Assembly: GCA_944349635.1 (NCBI GenBank)
Contig: CALVNH010000002.1
Span: forward strand, 1-64,000
DNA from: an uncultured Clostridia bacterium
Lineage (GTDB): Bacteria > Bacillota > Clostridia > Christensenellales > CAG-917
DNA length: 64,000 bases
Reading direction: 5' to 3'
A model generated the notes under the pieces. That model searched no databases and was not told the origin of the DNA. It worked only from the letters and a program-made list of their open reading frames with translations. Shown here one piece after another: positions 50,431-59,610 of this stretch. Each line of letters starts with the position of its first letter. Position 1 is the first letter of the stretch. A program made the position numbers and the translations under genes.

Positions 50431-51840
50431 ATGGAATATGCCGTTGCTGCGGGAGTGACGATATTTTTCGTCTTTTTGTACCTGCTCACGAGAAAAAAGC
50501 CGCGTGAAAGCGCGGAAGAGGTTTGCGACGAAGAAACTTTCGCAAAAAGAGCGGAGGAGTTTGCGTCCGGTCTGCCCGCGCCTCAAAACGGCGGAAAGAG
50601 CATATCCGTAAAACCTTTCGCGAAACAGATTTCCAAGGCCATGCGCGTGCTTGACTCGGAGGATTCCGAAAAGCAGTTTGCGACTTTTGCACGAACGCTG
50701 AAAGAAAAACGCAAGGAAATAGAAGAAATCTGCGCCGTCGACTACGCTTTTTCGGCGGACTTGCCGTCGGTAGGTTCCGTCCCCAGAATATACGCCGTGG
50801 CGAAAACCGTGCTTTCACATTCGCGTTATATTTTTTGTGCCGACCGTTGCGACACCGTATTCGACGCCGTGAACCGACGCAGAACGCTGACTTTTGCCGA
50901 GACCGATTTCGCACGCTCGGCGTTCTACGCCGTGCTGATGGAGAAACTGGGCTTTTTGTGTGCCGACATGTGCACGCTCGTAAAAATCAGAAAACACGCA
51001 AAGCGCATTGCCGCTCACCCCTCGCTGCATAAAAACAGCCTGCTTTTCAAACGCCTGAAAAACAGTGCGGTGTTTTCCAGATTCTGCGCCGCGGAACTTT
51101 ACTACGAAACGGAAAAGTTCGACGAGACATTTTACGGAATTACGGACGGACTGATATCTTGCCTCAACAACGTACTGGATTCTTTCGACAACGTACGGGC
51201 TTTTGATTTTTCGTCGTATTACACGCCTCTTGAAATCCTTTCGAAATTTCAGGTTTTCGTCAATGCCGACTGCGAGTGCAAGCGAAAATTTCTGGATACG
51301 GTGAGCAAGTTGTCCGAAAAGGAAAATCTCGACGAAACCGCATACGCTTTACGGCTTGCGGAATATGCAGAACGCGACCGCGTGCCGCCTACGGACACTC
51401 TGTGTCTCAGCACGTACGGGAAGAGAGCGGTAATTGCCGTATTCAGGGAAGACATGTTGCTTGCGGCAAGAGCGCTGACGTCCGAAACCATGATGCAAAT
51501 GTTGTTTGGCGCGTCGCAAAAACGCAAAAGTATTATAAAAAAGACAAAAATCAAGAATAGTTTTGTGCCCAAAATCAAACAGTGTACCGCAAATTTCGGC
51601 ATCAGTGTAAACAACGACCGTCTGCGAATTAACCCGCGCTTTCCCGCGGAAGTCGTGCGGGCGGGCGTTGAACTCAGCCACAAAGGCGTGCGGCACACCG
51701 TTACGATAGAAGCAGGAGAAGAGTGCCTCATAGTGAACGGAACGGTTATGAAAGGCGTGCCGGAGGTCAGACTCGGAGACGAGCCGCTGGAAATCAAGGT
51801 CTGCGTTCCGTTCGGTGATGAGCATTCCGGGACTGTCTGA
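50431..51840 (+). CDS. Membrane-anchored protein, possibly a reduced relative of cyclic beta-glucan synthase N-termini
   Basis: 469 residues from ATG 50431 (alternative ATG 50353; neither has a good SD). One N-terminal transmembrane helix (about residues 2-20) is followed by a basic patch, then a mostly helical domain. The block PRIYAVAKTVLSHS (near 117) and the following helices resemble the N-terminal region of NdvB-type cyclic beta-1,2-glucan synthases. The C-terminal segment GVRHTVTIE with VNGTVMKGV resembles the end of GH65/GH94-type beta domains. No glycosyltransferase or hydrolase catalytic motifs remain. It may be a degenerate or repurposed family member. I am unsure of the family. 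Confidence 0.5.
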   Translation: MEYAVAAGVTIFFVFLYLLTRKKPRESAEEVCDEETFAKRAEEFASGLPAPQNGGKSISVKPFAKQISKAMRVLDSEDSEKQFATFARTLKEKRKEIEEICAVDYAFSADLPSVGSVPRIYAVAKTVLSHSRYIFCADRCDTVFDAVNRRRTLTFAETDFARSAFYAVLMEKLGFLCADMCTLVKIRKHAKRIAAHPSLHKNSLLFKRLKNSAVFSRFCAAELYYETEKFDETFYGITDGLISCLNNVLDSFDNVRAFDFSSYYTPLEILSKFQVFVNADCECKRKFLDTVSKLSEKENLDETAYALRLAEYAERDRVPPTDTLCLSTYGKRAVIAVFREDMLLAARALTSETMMQMLFGASQKRKSIIKKTKIKNSFVPKIKQCTANFGISVNNDRLRINPRFPAEVVRAGVELSHKGVRHTVTIEAGEECLIVNGTVMKGVPEVRLGDEPLEIKVCVPFGDEHSGTV

Positions 51841-52007
51841 CCTGCGCAATTTCCGCGGCATCACGAATGCGTGCGGCACGTTCCGTCTTTAAGGTGTTCC
51901 TTCGTTTGCATCGACTCCGTGGGCGAATCCGAGCGTGTCGGCTTTTTCAGGTGCGGATGTGAGGTTGCCGCATTTCGTCTTTATTTCTGTCAATGCGCGC
52001 GCTCTCC

Positions 52008-52036
52008 TTTACAATTCATCCTTAAAGCTATATAAT
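52008..52036 (+). promoter_or_regulatory. Predicted promoter of rarA
   Basis: TTTACA (52008-52013), 17-base spacer, TATAAT (52031-52036). A 6-bp hairpin CGGACG/CGTCCG with a GTCA loop (52050-52065) occupies the short leader. The rest of the 51841-52081 gap shows nothing further. Confidence 0.65.
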
Positions 52037-52081
52037 CAAAGCGGAGAGGCGGACGGTCACGTCCGTTTCTTGCGGTGAAGT

Positions 52082-53374
52082 ATGGATTTGTTCGACTATC
52101 AGAATAACATCGAGAAAATGGCGCCTCTTGCCGAAAGAATGCGTCCACGTTCCCTTGACGAGTTCATCGGACAGAACAAAATCGTGGGAGAGGGTTCTTT
52201 GTTGCGTCGCGCGATTTCCGCAGACAGACTGGGAAGTTGTATCTTTTACGGACCTCCCGGTACGGGTAAAACCACGCTTGCCCATATCATAGCGCAGAAC
52301 ACCAACGCGAATTTCGTCAAACTGAACGCCGTGACGTCGGGCGTTGCCGACGCAAAAAAAGTCATCGAAGAGGCAAAAGATTTGTTGCGTATGTACGGAA
52401 AACGCACATATTTGCTTCTGGACGAATGTCACAGGTGGAATAAGGCGCAGTCGGACAGCGTGTTGCAGGCGATAGAGCAAGGGTACATAATTTTCATCGG
52501 TTCCACAACGGAAAATCCCTATGCCGCGATGACAAGAGCCATTGTGTCCAGGTGCCGTGTGTTCGAGTTTTCACGCCTCACCGACACCGATATCGAAAAA
52601 GGTCTGAAAGCCGCGCTTTCCGACCGCGAACGCGGGTTGGGCGACATGAACCTTGAAGTTTCCGACGAGGCGGTCAAGCATCTTGCATGGGCTGCGGGAG
52701 GAGATTTGCGCACCGCGCTCAATGCGCTGGAACTTGCCGCAATCACCACTCACCCCGACACCGACGGCGTGGTGAGGGTTGACAAACAAGTGGCGGAACA
52801 GTCGATTCAACGCAAAGCGTTGGGGTTTGACGAAAGCATGTATTACGACATCATTTCCGCCTTTATAAAGAGCATGCGCGGCAGTGACTCCAACGCCGCC
52901 GTCTACTGGGCGGAACGGCTCATAGAAGCTGGCGCCGACCCCATGCTCATTGCACGTCGCGCCGTGATTCACGCCGCGGAGGATGTCGGTATGGCAGACC
53001 CCCAAGCTCTCGTCGTTGCCGTGTCCGCAATGCACGCCTTTGAAAAAATCGGTTTGCCAGAAGGCAGAATTCCGCTCACGGAAGCCATAATTTACGTTTC
53101 GGAAGCCCCGAAATCCAACCGCGTCGTGGTTGCGCTGGAAAGAGCGGAGAAGGCGGTCAAAGAAATCAGACACGAGAGCGTGCCGGTTTATCTCAGGGAC
53201 CCGAACTACAAGAAGGAGAAAATCGGCGGATACAAGTATCCGCACGATTACGGCGGCTGGGTGGAGCAGCAGTACCTCCCCGACGAAATCAAGGACAAGG
53301 TCTTTTACGAGCCTACGGACCACGGTTACGAAAAGATTGTACAGGAGAGGAGAAAGGCGCGCAAAGGCAAATAG
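52082..53374 (+). CDS. rarA: Replication-associated recombination ATPase RarA (MgsA)
   Basis: 430 residues. It begins with PLAERMRPRSLDEFIGQ, Walker A YGPPGTGKTTLA, Walker B LLLDECHRWNKAQSD, sensor IGSTTENPY, and a C-terminal tetramerisation region with YKYPHDYGGWVEQQYLPDE, which is diagnostic for the MgsA/RarA family. It acts at stalled replication forks. It is a monocistronic unit from its own promoter. Confidence 0.95.
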   Translation: MDLFDYQNNIEKMAPLAERMRPRSLDEFIGQNKIVGEGSLLRRAISADRLGSCIFYGPPGTGKTTLAHIIAQNTNANFVKLNAVTSGVADAKKVIEEAKDLLRMYGKRTYLLLDECHRWNKAQSDSVLQAIEQGYIIFIGSTTENPYAAMTRAIVSRCRVFEFSRLTDTDIEKGLKAALSDRERGLGDMNLEVSDEAVKHLAWAAGGDLRTALNALELAAITTHPDTDGVVRVDKQVAEQSIQRKALGFDESMYYDIISAFIKSMRGSDSNAAVYWAERLIEAGADPMLIARRAVIHAAEDVGMADPQALVVAVSAMHAFEKIGLPEGRIPLTEAIIYVSEAPKSNRVVVALERAEKAVKEIRHESVPVYLRDPNYKKEKIGGYKYPHDYGGWVEQQYLPDEIKDKVFYEPTDHGYEKIVQERRKARKGK

Positions 53375-53480
53375 ACGTTTCGGTTCCGTTCGGGTTTAAC
53401 ACCGATTAAGCGCACTCACGCGAAAGTTGTCGCACCATGACGAAACGAATTGCAGGACAACGCAAATTTATATTACGGCT

Positions 53481-54260
53481 ATGTTGGAAATAAACAATCT
53501 CACGAAAACTTACAGCGGAAATTCCGTTCCCGCCGTCGACAACCTCACGCTCTCGGTGGGCGCGGGAGAAATTTTCGGGTTTATCGGTCCGAACGGTGCG
53601 GGTAAATCCACCACGATAAAATGCGTTACGGGCATCGTGTCCTTTGAACAGGGCAGCATTCAGATTGACGGAAAAGATTTGAAGTCCGACCCAATCGGCG
53701 CGAAGAAACAAATCGGTTACGTTTCCGACGACCACGTGCTCTACGAGGGATTGACAGGCGCGGAATTCGTCAATTTCATGTGCGACGTCTTCGACGTACC
53801 CGAAGGCGTGCGCAAAGAAAGGTTGGATAAATATGTTTCTTTGTTCTCGTTGCAGGACGCGATAGGCAAACAAATCAAGTCCTATTCCCACGGAATGAAA
53901 CAGAAACTCAACATCATAGGCGCACTCGTTCACGAACCGAAAGTGTGGATTCTCGACGAACCCATGACGGGACTCGACCCCAAGTCGTCATACAACCTCA
54001 AACAGCTGATGCGCGAACACGCGGCAAAAGGCAACTGCGTGTTTTTCAGCTCTCACATTCTGGATGTGGTTGAAAAAGTCTGCGACAGAGTAGGGATTAT
54101 CGACGACGGGAAGCTTGTGACGGCCTGCACCATTGCCGAATTGAAGGAGAGAGGACTTGACAATTCTCTCGAAGAACTGTTCCTGAAAATAACTTCCGAC
54201 CCTGAATCCGATACGGAAACGGCAAGCGCGACAAAGACAACCCCCGATGACAATGGCTGA
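53481..54260 (+). CDS. ABC transporter ATP-binding protein (ABC-2 type exporter)
   Basis: 259 residues from ATG 53481 (MLEINNLTKTYSG). Walker A GPNGAGKST, Q-loop KQIGYVSDDH, signature SYSHGMKQKL (a divergent LSGGQ), Walker B VWILDEPMTGLDPKS and the switch His (SSHI) are all present. It pairs with the downstream permease through a 14-base overlap. Substrate unknown. The divergent signature is common in ABC-2/antibiotic-export type ATPases. Confidence 0.9.
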   Translation: MLEINNLTKTYSGNSVPAVDNLTLSVGAGEIFGFIGPNGAGKSTTIKCVTGIVSFEQGSIQIDGKDLKSDPIGAKKQIGYVSDDHVLYEGLTGAEFVNFMCDVFDVPEGVRKERLDKYVSLFSLQDAIGKQIKSYSHGMKQKLNIIGALVHEPKVWILDEPMTGLDPKSSYNLKQLMREHAAKGNCVFFSSHILDVVEKVCDRVGIIDDGKLVTACTIAELKERGLDNSLEELFLKITSDPESDTETASATKTTPDDNG

Positions 54261-56007
54261 AAAACACAGAGCGAAAACAGGCGATTTTATCCTTATATTC
54301 CGCGTTTTGCACAAGAATCAGACGTCCGTGGAAATGGACGTCAACACGGGCAGACGCAGATTTCCTAAATCGGCGGCAATGGTGCTTTCGGCAATACCGC
54401 TGATGGTTATGTTCTGCGTGATTCTGGGTTTTGTGACGACGGGAATCAAAGACGCGGCGTCTCTTTCGGTTTTGCTGACCGCGGTGGTTTCGGCGGTGCA
54501 GATTTTCATTTTGTTCACGGCGGTAAACGGCATTCTCAATTCCCTGTATCTGTCACGCGACAACGCTTTTCTTGCGTCTCTTCCCGTGTCGCCCACCTCA
54601 ATCTATCTTGCAAAATTCACTCTGCTTTACGTCAACACGCTGAAAGTGTCCGGGGTATTGCTCGTTCCTACTTTGCTCACGGTTTCCGTCACCTATGCCG
54701 CAGGCGGCAACCACGTGTTTTACGGATTTTATCCTCTTACGCTGCTGATTGCGGCAGTCGCGCCGGCATTGCCGCTCTTTGTCATAACCCTGCTTACCAT
54801 GCCCATTCTCTGGCTGGGCTCATTCTTCAAAGGGCGTTCGGTGTTCAAGACCGTGTTCTCGATAGTTTTCTATATTCTGCTCATGACGGCGTATCTTTGC
54901 GCCGTGGCGTACTTCAATACGCTTGACGCGTCGGGCTTCGGGCAGTCGGGCACAATGGGATTTCTGACCGCACTTGCAAAAGTCATGTATCCGGACGCGG
55001 CGCTGATAAACATGTGTCTCGGAGTGAACGCAGGGGTCAATTCCGGCATTGCGCTGGCTTGCTGGCTCGGGCTCACTGCAATCACCGTTCTGCTTTCGGC
55101 ACTCTTTTACAGAAGAATTACCTCCCGCAATACCGAAGCGAGAGCGGAGGAGACTGTCGGGAAAACCTCATTCCGCCGTCACAATCTGATTTTTTCGCTC
55201 GTAAAAAAAGATTTTCTCTCCATTGTCAGAACGCCGTCGCTCGCGCTCGGAACTTTCGCAAACATCATAATGGCGCCGGTTATCATTATCGTAATGCGTT
55301 TTGCCGTCGACACCTCATCGCAAGAAGGCAGCGCCCTTACGGGAGAACTCACGATGACTGCGTTTCTGCTGATGTATTCGCTGGCATTTCTGTGCTGCTC
55401 CAACATGATAGCGATGACCGCATACACGAGAGAGGGCGAAGCGTTCGTACTGTCGAAAAATCTTCCGATTAAACCTGTGGAATCCGTAGTCGCAAAGCTG
55501 CTGTTCGCAGTGCTCGTGCCGGCTGCAATGGCGGTGATAATCTTCTTCCTTGCGGTTTTTCTTTACAAAATTTCATTCTTGTCCGCACTGGGAGTTCTGT
55601 TGACCACGATGCTTTTCTGCGCGGGGAGTAGCGGACTTCACATCTATTTCGACATCAAAAAAGGCAACATTCACTGGAAAACGCAGGCCGACATGCGCAA
55701 CAACATGCGCGGGAATCTGTCCGCGATTATCGGCGTTATGGTCTGCATAATTCCCGCATGCGGCTTTCTGATAGCGGGATTTATGCTTTCGCCGCTCGAA
55801 GGACAAATCGGCTCGGCAGGCGTACTGGGCATATTCTGGAGCATGGTTTCGGTGATTTCGGTTGCCGTTGCCGTCGCGGGTTTTTACATACTCTTTGAAA
55901 AAGGAGTTCCGCTTTACGACAAAATCGGAGAAACGCGTCACGTTTCGACGAACCGCGGCAAAGGGTTCTTCGGAAATAGCGGCGGGGGCAATTTTCTCGG
56001 CAGATAA
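54247..56007 (+). CDS. ABC-2 type exporter permease, large
   Basis: 586 residues with about 12 hydrophobic segments, several in pairs (for example residues 39-61, 66-100, 140-190, 205-230, 330-350, 375-400, 425-470, 495-520, 525-550). It begins with a cytoplasmic segment. The size is that of full-length permeases in which two six-helix halves are joined. It overlaps the ATPase gene. No substrate can be inferred. Confidence 0.85.
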   Translation: MTMAEKHRAKTGDFILIFRVLHKNQTSVEMDVNTGRRRFPKSAAMVLSAIPLMVMFCVILGFVTTGIKDAASLSVLLTAVVSAVQIFILFTAVNGILNSLYLSRDNAFLASLPVSPTSIYLAKFTLLYVNTLKVSGVLLVPTLLTVSVTYAAGGNHVFYGFYPLTLLIAAVAPALPLFVITLLTMPILWLGSFFKGRSVFKTVFSIVFYILLMTAYLCAVAYFNTLDASGFGQSGTMGFLTALAKVMYPDAALINMCLGVNAGVNSGIALACWLGLTAITVLLSALFYRRITSRNTEARAEETVGKTSFRRHNLIFSLVKKDFLSIVRTPSLALGTFANIIMAPVIIIVMRFAVDTSSQEGSALTGELTMTAFLLMYSLAFLCCSNMIAMTAYTREGEAFVLSKNLPIKPVESVVAKLLFAVLVPAAMAVIIFFLAVFLYKISFLSALGVLLTTMLFCAGSSGLHIYFDIKKGNIHWKTQADMRNNMRGNLSAIIGVMVCIIPACGFLIAGFMLSPLEGQIGSAGVLGIFWSMVSVISVAVAVAGFYILFEKGVPLYDKIGETRHVSTNRGKGFFGNSGGGNFLGR

Positions 56008-56047
56008 ACAGCGTCGGCGCGACATGCGGACGACAAAAGGGTAGTAT

Positions 56048-56476
56048 ATGCAAAAAAGAAAGATAGCACTCGACGTAGGCGACGTCAGGATAGGCGTTGC
56101 GGTAAGCGACCTTATGGGGCTTTGCGCCAATCCGCGCGAAACCTATGTCAGGAAAAAGGACGACGAAGCCGCAGATATAGCGTACTTTACGGAGTATGCG
56201 GAAAGAGAGGATGCCGACGCGTTCATTGTCGGACTGCCGAAAAACATGGACGGAACGGAAGGCGACAGAGCTCTTCTCACAAGACGTTTCGGCGAACTTC
56301 TGCGCGAAAAAAGCGGGCTTGACGTCATTTACGTTGACGAAAGACTGACAACCGTTTCCGCGGAAAGAATGTTAATCGACGCGGACGTCAGGCGGGAAAA
56401 GCGCAAGAAAGTCATCGACAAGGTTGCGGCAACCATAATTTTGCAATCCTATCTTGACGGCAAGAGCAGGACATAG
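56048..56476 (+). CDS. ruvX: Putative pre-16S rRNA nuclease RuvX/YqgF
   Basis: 142 residues with LDVGDVRIGVAVSD (metal-binding Asp of the RNase H fold), FIVGLPKNMDG, and the late VDERLTTVSAERML with a catalytic Glu/Asp. YqgF proteins process the 16S rRNA 5' end. It is followed by the DUF1292 gene, as is usual in Firmicutes. Weak SD (GGGTAG). Confidence 0.9.
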   Translation: MQKRKIALDVGDVRIGVAVSDLMGLCANPRETYVRKKDDEAADIAYFTEYAEREDADAFIVGLPKNMDGTEGDRALLTRRFGELLREKSGLDVIYVDERLTTVSAERMLIDADVRREKRKKVIDKVAATIILQSYLDGKSRT

Positions 56477-56489
56477 TATCATATTCACA

Positions 56490-56510
56490 CGGCGTACGGA
56501 CGGTACGCCG
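56490..56510 (+). promoter_or_regulatory. Hairpin between ruvX and the DUF1292 gene
   Basis: Perfect 8-bp stem CGGCGTAC / GTACGCCG with a GGACG loop. The following bases (AGTTTATCTT) are only moderately T-rich, so it may be a weak terminator or a leader element. Confidence 0.4.
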
Positions 56511-56550
56511 AGTTTATCTTGACCCGAAAGGGCAGCATTCAGGAGTTATC

Positions 56551-56874
56551 ATGGCAGACTTTTTCAAAGACCAGAACGACGCAACCGAAGAGGACGACAT
56601 CATTACCCTCTACAACGAAGCCACCGACAGCGACGAAGATTTCTATCATCTCGCCACCATCGACGTCGACGACAGATGGTTCGTGGTCATGAAGCCCGTC
56701 GAACAACTTCCGGACATCGCGGACGACGAAGTTCTGATTTACGAACTTGCCGAGGACGACGACGGAAACGACGTGTTTGTTCCCATCGAGGACGACGCTT
56801 TGCTCGACAAGGTTTTCGACGAATTCATGGCGGAAGTGGAAAAGTATGAGGCGGAACATCCCGACGAAGAATAG
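56551..56874 (+). CDS. DUF1292 family protein (YrzB-like)
   Basis: 107 residues, very acidic, with TLYNEATDSDEDFYHLATIDVDDRW-type strands (residues 15-45) and LIYELAEDDDGNDVFVPIEDDALLDKVFDEF at the C-terminus, which define DUF1292 (each listed here by its start at residue 15 or 62). AGGAGT precedes the start. The function is unknown. Its position after ruvX is the usual one. Confidence 0.88.
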   Translation: MADFFKDQNDATEEDDIITLYNEATDSDEDFYHLATIDVDDRWFVVMKPVEQLPDIADDEVLIYELAEDDDGNDVFVPIEDDALLDKVFDEFMAEVEKYEAEHPDEE

Positions 56875-56931
56875 GTGTTTGCGTTAAACGGATTTTTTCT
56901 CGTCGGCAGCAAAAAATCTGCTTTATTTTAA

Positions 56932-56960
56932 TTGCAAAAATAAATTTAATATAATATAAT
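56932..56960 (+). promoter_or_regulatory. Predicted promoter of rpsB-tsf
   Basis: TTGCAA (56932-56937), 17-base spacer, TATAAT (56955-56960). The expected start is near 56967, giving an untranslated leader of about 92 bases. Confidence 0.75.
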
Positions 56961-56966
56961 CACTTT

Positions 56967-57050
56967 TGCACCGCACACCCCGGTGGAGTCGAGGTTGTTC
57001 CGCAAGGTAGCCTCACGCTGATGCCGGGGGAGGTAAAAACAAATCAAGGA
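56967..57050 (+). promoter_or_regulatory. Structured leader of rpsB (candidate S2 autoregulatory element)
   Basis: The leader folds as a long-range stem CCCCGG (56978-56983) with CCGGGG (57024-57029). This encloses a hairpin GAGG/CCTC (56991-57014) capped by CC-GCAA-GG, a GNRA-type tetraloop. The AGGAGG ribosome site follows at once. Ribosomal-protein operons are often controlled by such protein-binding leaders. No U-run follows, so control would be at translation. The regulatory role is inferred. Confidence 0.55.
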
Positions 57051-57058
57051 GGCCAAAT

Positions 57059-57874
57059 ATGGCAGTAACTTCAATGAAAGCCCTGCTGGAAGCAGGCGTG
57101 CACTTCGGTCATCAGACCAAGCGCTGGAACCCCAAGATGGCAAAGTATATCTACGCCACCAGAAACGACATTCACATCATCGACCTTCAGATTTCCGTCG
57201 ACCATGTGGAAGCGGCGTACAACTTTGTCAAGAGCGTTGCCGCGGAAGGCAAATCAGTTCTTTTCGTCGGCACCAAGAAACAGGCTCAGGACGCCATCAA
57301 GCAGGAAGCCGAGCGTTGCGACATGTTCTACATCAACCAGAGATGGCTGGGCGGAACGCTCACCAACTTCAAGACCATTCGCACCCGCATCGACAGACTG
57401 AACAAAATCAACCAGATGGAAATCATCGGCGAATTCGAGCTTCTTCCCAAAAAGGAAGTTCTCAAGCTCAAAGCCGAACGCGACCAGCTGGAAAAGAACC
57501 TCGGCGGCATTAAGAACATGCGCACCCTTCCCGGTTGCCTCTTTGTGGTCGACCTCAAGAGAGAAGAGAACGCCGTCAGAGAAGCCCGCAAGCTCAATAT
57601 CCCCATCGTCGCCGTCGTCGACACCAACTGCGACCCCGACCTTGTGGATTACGTCATCCCCGGCAACGACGACGCAATCCGTGCGATTCAGCTGTTCGCA
57701 TCCGTAATCGCCGACGCCGTCATCGAAGCAAAGCAGGGTGAATCTTTCACCGCCGCCAAACAGGAATCCGAAAACGCCGCAACGGAAGATTCCGCGGCAA
57801 TGGAAGAAGCCGTCGTTTCCCCCGAAGACGCCCTTGAAAAGGCAATCGCGGAAAAGGAAAGCGAAGAGGAATAA
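57059..57874 (+). CDS. rpsB: Ribosomal protein S2
   Basis: 271 residues starting [19 protein letters not shown], with [20 protein letters not shown] and [27 protein letters not shown] split around the central coiled-coil domain. The C-terminal tail of about 40 residues is acidic and Ala/Glu-rich and longer than in many S2 proteins. Preceded by an optimal AGGAGG. Followed by tsf after a hairpin. Confidence 0.98.
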   Translation: MAVTSMKALLEAGVHFGHQTKRWNPKMAKYIYATRNDIHIIDLQISVDHVEAAYNFVKSVAAEGKSVLFVGTKKQAQDAIKQEAERCDMFYINQRWLGGTLTNFKTIRTRIDRLNKINQMEIIGEFELLPKKEVLKLKAERDQLEKNLGGIKNMRTLPGCLFVVDLKREENAVREARKLNIPIVAVVDTNCDPDLVDYVIPGNDDAIRAIQLFASVIADAVIEAKQGESFTAAKQESENAATEDSAAMEEAVVSPEDALEKAIAEKESEEE

Positions 57875-57894
57875 TCTTCGGATAAAATTTTCGT

Positions 57895-57913
57895 CCGCGC
57901 ACATTGTGCGCGG
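57895..57913 (+). terminator. Attenuator-like hairpin between rpsB and tsf
   Basis: Perfect 8-bp stem CCGCGCAC / GTGCGCGG with an ATT loop, followed by GCTTTCG. The short T-run suggests partial termination or an RNA stability element. Confidence 0.45.
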
Positions 57914-57946
57914 GCTTTCGATAATCGGAATAAAAGGAGAATTATT

Positions 57947-58606
57947 ATGGCATTCACAAGCAAAGACGTTATGGAACTCCGTCAGCGCACCGGTGTCGGT
58001 ATGATGGACTGCAAAAAGGCTCTCGTCGAAACGGACGGCAACATGGAAAAAGCCATCGACTACCTTCGTGAAAAAGGCATTGCTTCCGCCGCGAAGAAAC
58101 AGGGCAGAATCGCCTCTCAGGGTATTGTTGACAGCTACATTCACATGAACGGCAAAATCGGCGTCATGCTCGAAGTCAACTGCGAAACCGACTTCGTCGC
58201 TATGAGCCCCGTTTTCAAGGAACTGGTCCACAACATCGCAATGCACATCGCCGCCGCGGCTCCCAGCTACGTCACAAAAGAGGAAGTCCCTTCCGCCGAA
58301 CTCGAAAAGGAAAGAGAAATCCTCATCGCCCAGGCCAAGAACGAGCCCAATCCCAAGCCCGACGCAATCATCGAAAAAATGGTTGACGGCAGAATTCAGA
58401 AATATTACAAAGACGTCTGCCTCATGGAACAGGTGTACGTCAAGGACAGCTCCAAGACCATTTCTCAGATTGTCACGGAAGCCATCGCTTCCATCGGCGA
58501 AAAGATTACGGTCAGAAGATTCGTCCGCTATCAGATGGGCGAAGGTCTGCAAAAGAGAGAAGACGACTTCGTCGGCGAAGTAATGGCACAAGCCGGTCTC
58601 AAATAA
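57947..58606 (+). CDS. tsf: Elongation factor Ts
   Basis: 219 residues. It shows the [12 protein letters not shown]-type N-terminal UBA-like motif (here [12 protein letters not shown]), [17 protein letters not shown] and a C-terminal [12 protein letters not shown]. It exchanges GDP for GTP on EF-Tu. It is shorter than the E. coli protein (283), as is usual in Firmicutes with one core subdomain reduced. Ends at the strong terminator at 58615. Confidence 0.97.
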   Translation: MAFTSKDVMELRQRTGVGMMDCKKALVETDGNMEKAIDYLREKGIASAAKKQGRIASQGIVDSYIHMNGKIGVMLEVNCETDFVAMSPVFKELVHNIAMHIAAAAPSYVTKEEVPSAELEKEREILIAQAKNEPNPKPDAIIEKMVDGRIQKYYKDVCLMEQVYVKDSSKTISQIVTEAIASIGEKITVRRFVRYQMGEGLQKREDDFVGEVMAQAGLK

Positions 58607-58614
58607 CGCATTCG

Positions 58615-58641
58615 AGGAACGCGCAAGCGTTCCTTTTTTTT
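58615..58641 (+). terminator. Intrinsic terminator after tsf
   Basis: Perfect 8-bp stem AGGAACGC / GCGTTCCT with a GCAA loop, followed by seven further T residues. Confidence 0.93.
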
Positions 58642-58704
58642 CAGGCACGTTTAAGGTGCGTTTATTACGCTGTTACGGCAAACGTAGGCGTTACGGAGGA
58701 AAAC

Positions 58705-59424
58705 ATGGGAAAACTCAAATACCGCAGAGTAATAATCAAGCTGTCCGGCGAGGCTCTCGCCTGTGATAACGGCAACGGAATCGACCACGCCAAACTCACT
58801 GCCGTTGCCGAACAGATTGTCGAGGTGCAGAAACTCGGCGCAGAAGTCGGTATCGTCATCGGCGGAGGAAACTTCTGGCGCGGCAGACAGGCAGACAGCC
58901 AGATGAACAGAACAACGGCGGACCACATGGGAATGCTGGCAACCGTCATCAACGCGCTTGCAATTCAGGACCAGCTGGAAAGACTGGGAGTCGAAGTCAG
59001 AGTTCAGACCGCACTCACAATAACCAAAGTGGCGGAGCCTTACATTCTTCGTAAGGCAATGCGTCACCTGGAAAAGGGCAGAATAGTCGTCTTTGCCTGC
59101 GGCACGGGCAATCCTTACTTTTCCACCGACACGGGCGCAGCGCTCCGCGCGGCGGAAATCGGCGCAAACGCGCTCCTTTTAGCCAAGAACGTGGACGGAG
59201 TATACGACAGTGACCCCAAGACCAACCCTGACGCGGTGAAGTTCGATTCGCTGACTTATATGCAGGTCATTTCCAAAGGACTTAAAGCCATGGATACCAC
59301 GGCAATAACCATGTGCATGGACAACGAAATTCCGATAATCGCTTTCAGTCTCAACGAAAAAGACAGCATAAAGCGCGCAATTACGGGTGACAACATCGGC
59401 ACCTACATCGGCAACGCGAAATAA
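58705..59424 (+). CDS. pyrH: UMP kinase
   Basis: 239 residues with KLSGEAL (phosphate binding), VIGGGNFWRG, TAD-HMGMLAT, and NVDGVYDSDPKTNPDA near residue 170. It phosphorylates UMP and is regulated by GTP/UTP. AGGAGG-like GGAGG precedes the ATG. It stands between the tsf terminator and its own terminator. No clear sigma-A promoter was found in the 63-base gap. Confidence 0.97.
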   Translation: MGKLKYRRVIIKLSGEALACDNGNGIDHAKLTAVAEQIVEVQKLGAEVGIVIGGGNFWRGRQADSQMNRTTADHMGMLATVINALAIQDQLERLGVEVRVQTALTITKVAEPYILRKAMRHLEKGRIVVFACGTGNPYFSTDTGAALRAAEIGANALLLAKNVDGVYDSDPKTNPDAVKFDSLTYMQVISKGLKAMDTTAITMCMDNEIPIIAFSLNEKDSIKRAITGDNIGTYIGNAK

Positions 59425-59482
59425 GTTTTCACGGAATTTGACACAATGTGTCCGTGCGACTCCGCACAAAGCTGCATTTACA

Positions 59483-59512
59483 AGCGCACCCGAACGGGTG
59501 TGCTTTGCTTTA
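59483..59512 (+). terminator. Intrinsic terminator after pyrH
   Basis: 9-bp stem AGCGCACCC / GGGTGTGCT (one G-T pair) with a GAAC loop, followed by TTGCTTT. Confidence 0.75.
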
Positions 59513-59551
59513 TGCGGCGACGCTATTTGGTTATCAGTCTTGCTATTAGTC

Positions 59552-59580
59552 TTGATTTACGTTATTATCTTTGATATAAT
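59552..59580 (+). promoter_or_regulatory. Predicted promoter of frr-uppS-cdsA-dxr-rseP
   Basis: TTGATT (59552-59557), 17-base spacer, TATAAT (59575-59580) preceded by TGA as an extended -10. The start would be about 24 bases before the frr ATG. Confidence 0.75.
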
Positions 59581-59610
59581 AATTAAAAATATATTTCAGG
59601 AGGCATAACA

